A stretch of 39,514 nucleotides of DNA from Planktotalea sp. Its GTDB lineage: Bacteria > Pseudomonadota > Alphaproteobacteria > Rhodobacterales > Rhodobacteraceae. The stretch is from positions 1 through 39,514 of the forward strand of contig NZ_JABBAM010000128.1 in assembly GCF_018607965.1 (NCBI RefSeq), in the 5' to 3' direction. Position 1 is the stretch's first letter; the number at the start of each line of letters is the position of its first letter. The notes beneath the pieces were generated by a model that made no database searches, had not been told where the DNA came from, and saw only the letters and a list, made by a program, of their open reading frames with translations. Below are positions 1 to 8,829 of this stretch, piece by piece. The translations under genes were made by a program, and so were the position numbers.

Positions 1-2
1 TT

Positions 3-88
3 TGGTGCCCAGAAGAGGACTCGAACCTCCACATCCTTGCGAATACTAGCACCTGAAGCTAGCGCGTCTACCATTCCGCCACCTGGGC
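3..88 (-). tRNA. tRNA-Leu (anticodon CAG)
   Basis: Read on the reverse strand, the sequence folds into a complete class II tRNA. The 7-bp acceptor stem is GCCCAGG pairing with TCTGGGC, with one G-U pair, followed by discriminator A and an encoded CCA at positions 5-3. The anticodon stem CTAGC/GCTAG closes the loop TTCAGGT, which gives anticodon CAG. A short extra arm and a T-arm with GTTCGAGTC follow. The extra arm fits leucine tRNAs. Confidence 0.95.
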
Positions 89-291
89 AGGTGGTTGTGA
101 GCGGGATTTAGACTTTGGGCGTGGCGCTGTCAACGGGATTCGCCTCTCATGCAACCGCTCAAATTCTGCTAATTCAACAAACAGACGCGAAACGGGCCAG
201 TTTGACGCAAAATGGGGCTAATAAGCGACTTGCTCGTATCCTTTGGGGTCGGTACATCTGCACTCAAGTTTTTAGACAAAGGATCAAGCAT

Positions 292-1272
292 ATGTCCAAA
301 CTTGTCACGATCTACGGCGGCTCTGGTTTTGTCGGTCGCTACATTGCGCGCCGTATGGCTAAAGAAGGCTGGCGCGTGCGCGTTGCTGTGCGTCGCCCCA
401 ATGAGGCGATGTTTGTAAAGCCTTATGGCACTGTTGGGCAGGTCGAACCGGTGCTGTGCAACATTCGCGACGATGCGTCCGTTGCTGCGGTCATGCAGGG
501 TGCAGATGCGGTTGTGAACTGCGTTGGCCTTCTGACAGAAAACGGAAAGAACAAATTTGAAGCGGTCCAGACTGAGGGCGCTGCACGAGTTGCGCGTTTG
601 GCGTCTGAAGCCGGCATTCAAACAATGGTACAGATCTCTGCGCTGGGCGCGGATGAGAATGCTGCAAGCGAGTATGCGCGCACCAAAGCGTTGGGCGAGG
701 CAGCTGTCCTGGAGCACATGCCGAACGCGATGATCCTGCGTCCGTCGATTGTGTTTGGAACGGAAGATCAGTTCTTTAACCGCTTCGCCTCTATGTCACG
801 CATGGGCCCAGTTCTGCCAGCGATTGGCGCAGATACAAAATTCCAACCGGTGTATGTTGATGATGTCGCTGCTGCGGCTGTCAAAGGTGTCCTAGGCGAA
901 GCGCATGGTGTTTATGAAATAGGCGGTGCACAGGTCAGCACATTCCGCGAATTGCTGCAAACGATGTTGAATATCGTGCAGCGCCGCAGATTGATCCTGA
1001 ACGTTCCGTTCCCAATTGCACGCGTTATGGCGTTCGGATTTGATATGCTTGAGACGGTGACATTTGGTCTTGTGAAAAACCCCGCTGCAACACGCGATCA
1101 GGTGAAGAACCTGCGTGTCGACAATGTTGTCTCTGCGGATGCTAAAGGACTGGTGGATTTGGATATCACGCCCGTTGCTTTGGAAACGGTTCTGCCTGAC
1201 TACTTGTGGCGCTTCCGTCCATCAGGTCAGTACGCTGCGATCAAGGATTCTGCGAAGAATTTGCGCGCCTAA
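292..1272 (+). CDS. Complex I NDUFA9-family NAD(P)-binding protein
   Basis: An atypical short-chain dehydrogenase of about 326 residues, related to the NDUFA9 accessory subunit of respiratory complex I. The N-terminus has the Rossmann nucleotide-binding motif IYGGSGFVGRYIARRM, followed by NCVGLLTENGKNKFEAVQ, typical of this subfamily, and ILRPSIVFGTEDQFFNRFA. ATG at 292 is preferred over an upstream in-frame ATG at 115 because AAGGA lies 8 bases before it and the homologous part begins there. It stands alone between a tRNA gene and the reverse uppP, with a terminator just downstream. In bacteria the role is uncertain: it may stabilise complex I or act as a quinone- or sugar-related reductase. 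Confidence 0.88.
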   Translation: MSKLVTIYGGSGFVGRYIARRMAKEGWRVRVAVRRPNEAMFVKPYGTVGQVEPVLCNIRDDASVAAVMQGADAVVNCVGLLTENGKNKFEAVQTEGAARVARLASEAGIQTMVQISALGADENAASEYARTKALGEAAVLEHMPNAMILRPSIVFGTEDQFFNRFASMSRMGPVLPAIGADTKFQPVYVDDVAAAAVKGVLGEAHGVYEIGGAQVSTFRELLQTMLNIVQRRRLILNVPFPIARVMAFGFDMLETVTFGLVKNPAATRDQVKNLRVDNVVSADAKGLVDLDITPVALETVLPDYLWRFRPSGQYAAIKDSAKNLRA

Positions 1273-1299
1273 GGCATAAAGTAAACTGAGAATTTAAGG

Positions 1300-1322
1300 C
1301 GGTCCGATGGGCCGACTTTTTT
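1300..1322 (+). terminator. Rho-independent terminator after the NDUFA9-like gene
   Basis: A 6-bp stem CGGTCC/GGGCCG (one T-G pair) with loop GAT is followed by AC and six T residues. It begins 27 bases past the stop codon. The T run touches the stop codon of the convergent uppP gene. Confidence 0.75.
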
Positions 1323-2127
1323 ATGCGGTGTACCCGACCCAAATCAGTACAATGCCCAAGATCACGCGATAAATCACATAGGGTGTGAAGCTGACGGATT
1401 TCAACAAACGCATCATTAAGGTCAGTGCTAACATCGCTGCAATGAAGGCGAAGACGGCAGCAATGGCACCGTCACGCGCGAGATCTGTTTTGGCCGTCGC
1501 GGCAACCTCGATGGCAAGCAATGTACCACCAGCTAGGATCGTTGGAATAGACATCAGCATGGCAAGCTTGGCGGCATCTTCACGCGCGTAGCCAAGATAG
1601 CGGCCCGCTGTGATTGTGATACCTGAACGCGACGTGCCGGGGATCAGCGCAATTGCCTGCCACAGACCCATGATGAACGCGTCTTTGATGGACCACTGCG
1701 ACGCAACTTTTTCCTGCGTGCCTTTTTGATCGGCCCAATACAGGACCAGACCGAAGATCAGCATCGTCCAACCGATGACAGTGACGGAGCGCATTGCATC
1801 ATCAAGGCCCGTTACCTTTAGAACAAAGCCGAACAGAACCACAGGGATCGTCGCAAGGATAAGGCACATCGCAAGCCATGCGCCTTGTGTGTCGACTTTG
1901 CCGCGTAGCAAACGCGGAACTCCACCGATGGCGAGGCGGACGTCGCTCCAAAAATAGATCACGACCGCGAAAAGGGTTCCCACATGTACGGCGACATCAA
2001 TGACTTGGCCTTGGTCCGTCATGCCTGTCAATTTGGGCAATAGGATTAAGTGTCCAGATGAAGACACTGGTAAGAACTCGGTGATCCCTTGGATGACGGC
2101 AACAATAAACAGGTGGAACAGTGTCAT
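1321..2127 (-). CDS. uppP: Undecaprenyl-diphosphatase UppP (BacA)
   Basis: This 268-residue inner-membrane enzyme dephosphorylates undecaprenyl diphosphate to recycle the lipid carrier for peptidoglycan and other envelope polymers. It also gives bacitracin tolerance. Both family signatures are present: QGITEFLPVSSSGH at residues 13-26, with conserved Gln13 and Glu17, and IPGTSRSGITITAGRYLGY in the second half. The protein is hydrophobic throughout, with about eight predicted membrane segments, and its length matches the usual 265-275. It is a single-gene unit transcribed towards the preceding gene, with AAAAGG shortly upstream of its ATG. Confidence 0.97.
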   Translation of the reverse strand: MTLFHLFIVAVIQGITEFLPVSSSGHLILLPKLTGMTDQGQVIDVAVHVGTLFAVVIYFWSDVRLAIGGVPRLLRGKVDTQGAWLAMCLILATIPVVLFGFVLKVTGLDDAMRSVTVIGWTMLIFGLVLYWADQKGTQEKVASQWSIKDAFIMGLWQAIALIPGTSRSGITITAGRYLGYAREDAAKLAMLMSIPTILAGGTLLAIEVAATAKTDLARDGAIAAVFAFIAAMLALTLMMRLLKSVSFTPYVIYRVILGIVLIWVGYTA

Positions 2128-2196
2128 GGAATGGCCTTTTCAAATCTGAGCGCAGACCTATCGCAAGGCGATTCGTGTGGGAAGTGTTAGATTAAG

Positions 2197-2207
2197 TCCG
2201 AATCGGA
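2197..2207. promoter_or_regulatory. Palindrome TCCGAATCGGA, distal copy upstream of gltD
   Basis: A perfect 5+1+5 palindrome. A near-identical copy (10 of 11 bases) occurs 93 bases downstream at 2290. The pair lies between the divergent uppP and gltD genes. This is consistent with a dimeric regulator bound at two sites on one DNA face, but the regulator is not identified. Confidence 0.35.
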
Positions 2208-2289
2208 TCTAAAATTTACTAATAAATCTCAAAATGACGATCCTACCGCATAATTTTTTGATAATTAGTTCACTCTTTGTGACTTTTAT

Positions 2290-2300
2290 TCCGAACCGGA
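2290..2300. promoter_or_regulatory. Palindrome TCCGAACCGGA, proximal copy upstream of gltD
   Basis: Arms TCCG/CGGA around AAC. It matches the copy at 2197-2207 in 10 of 11 bases and ends 53 bases before the gltD start, in the region where promoter or operator sequences are expected. Function is inferred from position only. Confidence 0.35.
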
Positions 2301-2353
2301 CCTTTGTATGAGGGTGCAACCACGGAATGAAACGACCACAGGAGTGCTACATC

Positions 2354-3790
2354 ATGGCAAAGCAACCAATGCTGAAATTCGTCTCGCTAGAGCGCGACAT
2401 GCCAACGAAGCGCGCGCCTGACTTGCGCAACAAGGATTTCGGCGAAATCTACGCCGAATATGCGGGCGAGAAGGCGAAAGAGCAATCTAGTCGCTGTTCG
2501 CAGTGTGGCGTTCCGTATTGCCAGACTCATTGTCCTTTGCACAACAACATTCCTGACTGGCTGCGCCTGACGGCCGAGGGTCGTTTGCAAGAAGCGTACG
2601 AAGTTTCCCAGGCGACGAACACGTTCCCAGAGATTTGTGGCCGCATTTGTCCGCAGGATCGCTTGTGCGAAGGCAACTGCGTGATCGAAAGCTCTGGCCA
2701 TGGTACTGTCACGATTGGTTCCGTTGAGAAATACATCACAGACACAGCGTGGGAAAACGGTTGGGTCAAAGTGATCAAGCCACACACAGAGCGCACTGAA
2801 AGCGTTGGCATCATCGGTGCTGGCCCTGGTGGTCTTGCTGCTGCTGACGTGCTGCGTCGCCAAGGCGTGCAGGTCACAATCTATGATCGTTATGATCGCG
2901 CGGGAGGTTTGCTGACGTACGGTATTCCAGGCTTTAAGCTTGAAAAAGACGTCGTGATGCGCCGCAACGATCAGCTTGCTGAGGGCGGTGTTACGTTCAA
3001 ACTAAATTGCAACGTTGGTGAAGATATCACATTCGCGGATATCCAAGCGGCCCACGACGCGGTGATTATCGCAACAGGCGTTTACAAGACACGCGATCTT
3101 GCCGCCCCCGGTTCTGGCGCCAAGGGGATCGAACGTGCGATTGATTATCTGACGGCCTCTAACCGCAAAAGCTTTGGCGATGATGTGCCAGAATTCGATG
3201 ACGGCCAATTGGACGCCAAAGGCAAACGCGTCGTTGTGATCGGTGGTGGTGATACGGCGATGGACTGTGTGCGCACAGCGATCCGTCAGGGCGCGACGTC
3301 GGTGAAATGTCTGTATCGTCGCGACAAGGCCAACATGCCCGGTTCCCAGCGCGAAGTTCAGAATGCTGAGGAAGAAGGCGTCATTTTCGAATGGCTGTCT
3401 GCGCCCAAAGGTTTTGTTGGTGATCCTGCGGTTACAGGTGTGATGGTGCAAAAGATGCACCTTGGTGCGCCTGATGTAACGGGCCGCCAAGCGCCCGAAG
3501 TGATCGAGGGTGCGGATTACGTCCAAGACGCTGATCTTGTGATCAAGGCGCTGGGTTTTGAGCCAGAAGACCTGCCGACACTTTGGGGTACCAAAGAATT
3601 GGAAGTCACGCGCTGGGGCACTGTTAAGGCAGAGTTTACAACAGGCGCGACGGATCTTCCGGGTGTCTACGCTGTCGGTGATATCGTACGTGGCGCGTCC
3701 CTTGTTGTTTGGGCGATCAAAGACGGTCGCGATTGTGCAGAGGCGATTTTGGGGCAGCTGAATGCATCCAGCGCTGTGGCCGCCGAATGA
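2354..3790 (+). CDS. gltD: Glutamate synthase (NADPH) small subunit GltD
   Basis: The beta subunit of NADPH-GOGAT, about 478 residues. It passes electrons from NADPH through FAD and two 4Fe-4S clusters to the large subunit for ammonia assimilation. The N-terminal cysteine clusters are visible (CSQCGVPYCQTHCPLHN and CGRICPQDRLCEGNC), then the FAD site IGAGPGGLAAADVLRRQG and the NADPH site VVVIGGGDTAMDCVRTAIRQG. The start is placed at ATG 2354 because GGAG lies 9 bases upstream. An in-frame ATG at 2327 has no ribosome binding site and only adds non-homologous residues. The stop overlaps the next start by 3 bases. Upstream palindromes suggest control at this promoter. Confidence 0.96.
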   Translation: MAKQPMLKFVSLERDMPTKRAPDLRNKDFGEIYAEYAGEKAKEQSSRCSQCGVPYCQTHCPLHNNIPDWLRLTAEGRLQEAYEVSQATNTFPEICGRICPQDRLCEGNCVIESSGHGTVTIGSVEKYITDTAWENGWVKVIKPHTERTESVGIIGAGPGGLAAADVLRRQGVQVTIYDRYDRAGGLLTYGIPGFKLEKDVVMRRNDQLAEGGVTFKLNCNVGEDITFADIQAAHDAVIIATGVYKTRDLAAPGSGAKGIERAIDYLTASNRKSFGDDVPEFDDGQLDAKGKRVVVIGGGDTAMDCVRTAIRQGATSVKCLYRRDKANMPGSQREVQNAEEEGVIFEWLSAPKGFVGDPAVTGVMVQKMHLGAPDVTGRQAPEVIEGADYVQDADLVIKALGFEPEDLPTLWGTKELEVTRWGTVKAEFTTGATDLPGVYAVGDIVRGASLVVWAIKDGRDCAEAILGQLNASSAVAAE

Positions 3791-4221
3791 GCGCGCTGAA
3801 AGGCCAATGCATGTGTGGCGCTGTCACGCTAGAATTTGAGCCAGTCGAGCAAAAGCTAGGTGCATGTCATTGCGAGATGTGCCGCCGCTGGACGGGTAGC
3901 GCTTTCCTTGAGATCGATGCCAAGCTCGGTACGCTAACGCATAATGGCCCAGTCAAAAGCTACACATCGTCCGAATGGGCAGAGCGCGCATGGTGTGACA
4001 CTTGTGGATCAACGCTTTGGTACCATCTGACTTTGCCTAAATATGACTACTATAGCATCTCGGCGGGCCTCGTGGATAACGCGGGCGGGCTGACGTTGCA
4101 GGCAGAAATTTACATTGATGTGAAACCCGAAGGCTATGCCTTTGCAGGAACACATGAAACGAAAACCAAGGCCGAAATCGAAGCAGGATTTGCGGCATTT
4201 GTAGAAGGAACAGCGCAATGA
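3787..4221 (+). CDS. GFA/CENP-V-fold zinc protein inside the glt operon
   Basis: A 144-residue protein of the glutathione-dependent formaldehyde-activating (GFA, CENP-V) fold. The zinc-binding pattern is clear: GQCMCGAVTLEFE near the start, then GACHCEMCRRWTGSAF and WCDTCGSTLWYHL. The start codon at 3787 overlaps the gltD stop (ATGA), and its own stop overlaps the gltB start (ATGA). It is therefore translationally coupled to both glutamate synthase subunits. Members of this fold bind zinc and sometimes glutathione adducts, but most have no proven reaction. Nothing here shows whether it serves GOGAT or is only carried in the operon. Confidence 0.88.
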   Translation: MSALKGQCMCGAVTLEFEPVEQKLGACHCEMCRRWTGSAFLEIDAKLGTLTHNGPVKSYTSSEWAERAWCDTCGSTLWYHLTLPKYDYYSISAGLVDNAGGLTLQAEIYIDVKPEGYAFAGTHETKTKAEIEAGFAAFVEGTAQ

Positions 4222-7200
4222 CCAAGTATGATGCAAATTGGGTAAAGAACGAAGAAGCCAAGCGCGCGTATATGGCGGAGAATGGTCTGTATGACGAAAG
4301 CGAAGAGCATAGCTCTTGTGGCGTTGGTCTTGTGGTTTCCATTGATGGCAAGCCATCGCGCAAGGTTGTTGAAGCGGGCATTGATGCGCTGAAAGCGATC
4401 TGGCATCGCGGTGCAGTTGATGCGGATGGCAAGACAGGCGACGGCGCAGGTATCCACGTGCAAATCCCTGTGTCCTTCTTTTACGACCAGATCGAACGTA
4501 CGGGCCACACACCGCGCAAAGAGGAATTGATGGCCGTTGGTCAGGTCTTCCTACCGCGCACAAATTTCGGCTCGCAAGAGACATGCCGTACTATCGTGGA
4601 ATCCGAAGTTCTGCGCATGGGCTATTATATTTACGGCTGGCGTCATGTACCTGTGGATATCGCGTGCCTTGGCGAAAAGGCCAACGCGACACGTCCCGAG
4701 ATTGAACAAATCCTGATTTCAAACTCCAAGGGCGTTGATGAAGAAACGTTCGAGCGTGAGCTGTATGTGATCCGTCGCCGCATTGAAAAAGCAGCTTCTG
4801 CCGCGGGTATTGGTGAGCTGTATATCGCGTCTCTGTCGTGCCGTTCTGTAATCTACAAAGGCATGATGTTGGCCGAACAGGTTGCGGTCTTCTACCCCGA
4901 TCTAATGGATAAACGTTTCGAGAGTGCGTTTGCGATCTACCACCAGCGCTATTCCACGAATACCTTCCCACAGTGGTGGTTGGCACAGCCGTTCCGCATG
5001 CTTGCGCACAACGGTGAAATCAACACGCTCAAGGGCAATGTCAACTGGATGAAAAGCCATGAAATCCGCATGGCGCATAGTGCGTTTGGCGATATGGCCG
5101 AAGATATCAAGCCTGTGATTGCGTCTGGTTCATCCGACTCTGCCGCGCTCGATGCTGTGTTCGAAGTTCTCGTGCGCGCTGGGCGCAACGCACCGATGGC
5201 GAAAACCATGCTGATCCCTGAAAGCTGGTCCAAGCAGGCGGTCGATCTGCCCCAGTCGTGGCGCGATATGTATTCCTATTGCAACTCTGTGATGGAGCCA
5301 TGGGACGGCCCTGCTGCCCTTGCAATGACCGATGGTCGCTGGGTTTGTGCGGGTCTGGATCGCAATGGTCTACGCCCCATGCGTTATGTCGTGACAGGTG
5401 ATGGTCTGCTGATCGCAGGATCAGAGGCGGGCATGGTCCCGATCAATGAAGCGACTGTTGTCGAAAAGGGAGCGCTTGGTCCGGGTCAGATGTTGGCTGT
5501 CGATATGAAGACTGGCAAGCTGTTCCACGACACCGAAATGAAGGACAAGCTGGCCGCTGCACAGCCGTTTAGCGAGTGGGTTGGCAAGATCAACGAACTC
5601 GACGGCCCACTTGGTGCGGTCACAGAGAATGCGATTTATTCTGGCGCGGAATTGCGCAAGCGTCAGATCGCGGCGGGCTATACGATTGAAGAGCTAGAGC
5701 AAATCCTTGCCCCCATGGCAGAGGACGGCAAAGAAACGCTGGCCTCTATGGGCGATGATACGCCCTCTGCGGTTCTGTCGAAAAAGTACCGTCCGCTGAG
5801 CCATTTCTTCCGTCAGAACTTTTCTCAGGTGACCAACCCACCCATCGATTCACTTCGCGAATTCCGCGTGATGAGCCTTAAGACGCGTTTTGGGAACCTC
5901 AAGAACGTTCTGGATGAAAGCTCGGCACAGACTGAAATTCTCGTGCTCGATAGCCCGTTCGTGGGCAACGCGCAGTGGGATGAACTGACACGTCAATTCA
6001 ACGCTGATTTGGCCGAGATTGATTGTACATTCGAGCGTGGTCCAAACGCGTTGCAAGCGGGCCTGACACGTATCCGTGCAGAAGTTGAGGATGCGGTTCG
6101 TTCTGGCGCAGGGCACATCGTGCTGACCGATCAAGGGCAGGGCGAGGACCGCGTTGGCATGCCGATGATCCTTGCGACATCGGCAGTTCACAGCCACCTG
6201 ACGCGCAAGGGTTTGCGGACCTTCTGTTCGCTGAATGTGCGTTCCGCTGAATGTATTGATCCGCATTATTTCGCGGTTCTGATCGGCTGTGGCGCAACAG
6301 TTGTGAACGCCTATCTGGCTGAGGATTCCCTTGCGGATCGTATCGAACGCGATCTGCTGGATTGCTCTTTGACCGAAGCGACATCACGCTATCGCAACGC
6401 GATTGACCAAGGCTTGCTCAAGATCATGGCGAAGATGGGCATCTCTGTTGTGTCGTCTTATCGCGGTGGTTTGAACTTTGAAGCCGTTGGTTTGTCACGT
6501 GCCATGTGTGCGGAATTCTTCCCCGGCATGACGTCCCGCATTAGCGGAATTGGTGTCACGGGTATTCAGCACAAGGCCGAAGAAGTACACGCGCTGGGCT
6601 GGCAAGGTGGCCGCGATGTTCTGCCGATTGGTGGTTTCTACAAGTCGCGTAAATCTGGTGAGACCCACGCGTGGGAAGCGCAGTCGATGCACATGTTGCA
6701 GACGGCGTGTAACACGGGGTCCTTCCAGATGTGGAAGAACTACAGCGCGAAAATGCAAAGTAATCCGCCGATCCATTTGCGCGATTTGCTAGCGATCAAG
6801 CCGATGGGCACAGCGATTAACGTGGACGAAGTGGAAAGCGTCACCGCAATCCGTAAGCGTTTCGTTACGCCGGGCATGTCTTTGGGTGCTCTGTCCCCAG
6901 AAGCACACAAAACGCTCAACGTCGCGATGAACCGCATTGGTGCGCGTTCTGACAGCGGTGAAGGCGGCGAAGATCCAGCGCACTTTGTGCCAGAGCCGAA
7001 TGGGGATAACCCGTCTGCGAAGATCAAGCAGGTTGCCTCTGGCCGTTTCGGTGTCACAGCCGAGTATCTGAACCAATGTGAAGAGCTGGAAATCAAAGTC
7101 GCGCAGGGCGCTAAGCCCGGTGAAGGCGGTCAGTTGCCCGGTATGAAGGTCACAGACCTGATCGCGCGTCTGCGTCATTCGACCAAAGGCGTGACCCTGA

Positions 7201-8750
7201 TTTCACCGCCTCCGCACCATGACATCTATTCAATCGAAGACCTTGCGCAGCTAATCTATGATCTCAAGCAGATCAATCCGCGCTGTAAGGTGACGGTCAA
7301 GCTGGTTGCCTCGTCAGGCGTCGGCACAATCGCGGCTGGTGTGGCAAAGGCCAAGGCAGATGTGATCCTAATTTCGGGTCACAATGGCGGCACGGGTGCA
7401 TCACCTGCGACCTCGATCAAATATGCGGGTCTACCATGGGAAATGGGACTGACAGAAGCGCATCAAGTCCTTGCGATGAACAACCTGCGTGAGCGTGTGA
7501 CCTTGCGCACTGACGGTGGTTTGCGCACGGGTCGTGACATTGTCATGGCCGCGATGCTGGGCGCTGAAGAGTACGGCATCGGCACAGCCGCGTTGATTGC
7601 GATGGGTTGCATCATGGTACGTCAGTGCCAGTCCAACACATGCCCTGTTGGCGTATGTACACAGGACGACGCACTGCGCGAAAAGTTCACGGGTAACGCG
7701 GATAAGGTCGTCAACCTGATCACCTTCTATGCACAAGAAGTGCGCGAAGTGCTGGCATCGATTGGTGCGCGCAGCATGGACGATGTGATTGGTCGTGCCG
7801 ATCTGTTGCATCAGGTTAGCCGCGGCTCTGCGCATTTGGACGATCTTGATCTTAACCCGCTGCTTATCACGGTCGATGGCGCGGCGGACATCAAGTACGA
7901 TCGCTCGCGTGCTCGTACACCCGTTCCTGACACGCTCGATTCCGAGATCGTGCGCGACGCTGCGCGCTTCTTGGAAGACGGGGAAAAGATGCAGCTTAGC
8001 TATGCGATCCAGAACACGCATCGCTCGGTCGGCACGCGTGTGTCTAGCCACATTGTGAAGAACTTCGGCATGCGCAATTCGCTACAGCCCGATCACTTGC
8101 TGGTGCATCTTAAGGGTTCTGCTGGTCAGTCGCTTGGCGCCTTCGCAGCGCCCGGTCTAAAGTTGGAAGTCAGCGGCGATGCCAATGACTACGTCGGCAA
8201 AGGTCTATCAGGTGGCACGATCGTTGTGCGTCCCCCTATGGCAAGTCCGCTGGTTGCGTCCGAGAATACGATCATCGGTAACACTGTGCTCTACGGCGCA
8301 ACTGCGGGTCACTTATTTGCAGCGGGTCGTGCAGGTGAACGTTTCGCAGTTCGTAACTCAGGCGCAAGTGTTGTGATCGAGGGATGTGGCTCTAACGGGT
8401 GTGAATATATGACCGGTGGTGTTGCTGTGATCCTTGGCTCAATCGGCGCTAACTTTGGTGCGGGTATGACGGGGGGGATGGCCTATCTGTATGATCCCGA
8501 TGGCGAAGCAGACAACCTTATGAACCACGAAACGCTGGTGACTTGTGCGGTCAGCATGTCCCATTGGGAACGCCAGCTGAAATCGCTTGTAGAGCGTCAC
8601 TTGGCTGAGACCGGTAGTCGTAAAGCAGAAGACCTGCTTCAACATTGGGATCTGGAGTTGAAAAATTTTGTGCAAATCTGCCCAATCGAGATGCTGAACA
8701 ACCTGCCGCATCCTTTGGGAATCGAAGATCAAGCCGTTCCTGCGGAGTAA
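4218..8750 (+). CDS. gltB: Glutamate synthase (NADPH) large subunit GltB
   Basis: The 1510-residue alpha subunit of GOGAT. It hydrolyses glutamine, channels the ammonia and aminates 2-oxoglutarate to give two glutamates. The class II amidotransferase nucleophile is Cys34 in SSCGVG, so a 33-residue propeptide should be removed, much as in Azospirillum. HQRYSTNTFPQW and AHNGEINTLKGN are characteristic of the amidotransferase domain. The 3Fe-4S ligands are Cys1131, Cys1137 and Cys1142 within CIMVRQCQSNTCPVG. The C-terminal GXGXG region contains GATAGHLFAAGRAGERFAVR. Length is normal and a terminator follows. Confidence 0.98.
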   Translation: MTKYDANWVKNEEAKRAYMAENGLYDESEEHSSCGVGLVVSIDGKPSRKVVEAGIDALKAIWHRGAVDADGKTGDGAGIHVQIPVSFFYDQIERTGHTPRKEELMAVGQVFLPRTNFGSQETCRTIVESEVLRMGYYIYGWRHVPVDIACLGEKANATRPEIEQILISNSKGVDEETFERELYVIRRRIEKAASAAGIGELYIASLSCRSVIYKGMMLAEQVAVFYPDLMDKRFESAFAIYHQRYSTNTFPQWWLAQPFRMLAHNGEINTLKGNVNWMKSHEIRMAHSAFGDMAEDIKPVIASGSSDSAALDAVFEVLVRAGRNAPMAKTMLIPESWSKQAVDLPQSWRDMYSYCNSVMEPWDGPAALAMTDGRWVCAGLDRNGLRPMRYVVTGDGLLIAGSEAGMVPINEATVVEKGALGPGQMLAVDMKTGKLFHDTEMKDKLAAAQPFSEWVGKINELDGPLGAVTENAIYSGAELRKRQIAAGYTIEELEQILAPMAEDGKETLASMGDDTPSAVLSKKYRPLSHFFRQNFSQVTNPPIDSLREFRVMSLKTRFGNLKNVLDESSAQTEILVLDSPFVGNAQWDELTRQFNADLAEIDCTFERGPNALQAGLTRIRAEVEDAVRSGAGHIVLTDQGQGEDRVGMPMILATSAVHSHLTRKGLRTFCSLNVRSAECIDPHYFAVLIGCGATVVNAYLAEDSLADRIERDLLDCSLTEATSRYRNAIDQGLLKIMAKMGISVVSSYRGGLNFEAVGLSRAMCAEFFPGMTSRISGIGVTGIQHKAEEVHALGWQGGRDVLPIGGFYKSRKSGETHAWEAQSMHMLQTACNTGSFQMWKNYSAKMQSNPPIHLRDLLAIKPMGTAINVDEVESVTAIRKRFVTPGMSLGALSPEAHKTLNVAMNRIGARSDSGEGGEDPAHFVPEPNGDNPSAKIKQVASGRFGVTAEYLNQCEELEIKVAQGAKPGEGGQLPGMKVTDLIARLRHSTKGVTLISPPPHHDIYSIEDLAQLIYDLKQINPRCKVTVKLVASSGVGTIAAGVAKAKADVILISGHNGGTGASPATSIKYAGLPWEMGLTEAHQVLAMNNLRERVTLRTDGGLRTGRDIVMAAMLGAEEYGIGTAALIAMGCIMVRQCQSNTCPVGVCTQDDALREKFTGNADKVVNLITFYAQEVREVLASIGARSMDDVIGRADLLHQVSRGSAHLDDLDLNPLLITVDGAADIKYDRSRARTPVPDTLDSEIVRDAARFLEDGEKMQLSYAIQNTHRSVGTRVSSHIVKNFGMRNSLQPDHLLVHLKGSAGQSLGAFAAPGLKLEVSGDANDYVGKGLSGGTIVVRPPMASPLVASENTIIGNTVLYGATAGHLFAAGRAGERFAVRNSGASVVIEGCGSNGCEYMTGGVAVILGSIGANFGAGMTGGMAYLYDPDGEADNLMNHETLVTCAVSMSHWERQLKSLVERHLAETGSRKAEDLLQHWDLELKNFVQICPIEMLNNLPHPLGIEDQAVPAE

Positions 8751-8767
8751 GCGCAACTGATCCACAA

Positions 8768-8798
8768 AAAACGCCCGAGGTTTCGCTTCGGGCGTTTT
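8768..8798 (+). terminator. Rho-independent terminator after gltB
   Basis: A perfect 11-bp stem (AAAACGCCCGA with TCGGGCGTTTT) and a 9-base loop, 17 bases past the gltB stop. The A/T ends of the stem supply the T run on either strand, so it could work in both directions. It closes the gltD-GFA-gltB operon. Confidence 0.92.
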
Positions 8799-8829
8799 GC
8801 TATTGTGGCAAGCCTTGTAGGGTTGCCCA

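Noticed and set aside
115-291. Upstream extension of the NDUFA9-like protein
   Set aside because: The 59 extra residues are not like the family, and ATG 292 has AAGGA at the right distance directly before the Rossmann motif.
4009-4584. Long reverse-strand open frame opposite the GFA and gltB genes
   Set aside because: It is a mirror of the strong coding frames. Composition is rich in Arg, Cys, Ser and His, and no motif or ribosome binding site supports it.
7431-8051. Reverse-strand open frame of about 206 codons inside gltB
   Set aside because: It lies wholly opposite conserved GltB domains and has a shadow-like composition.
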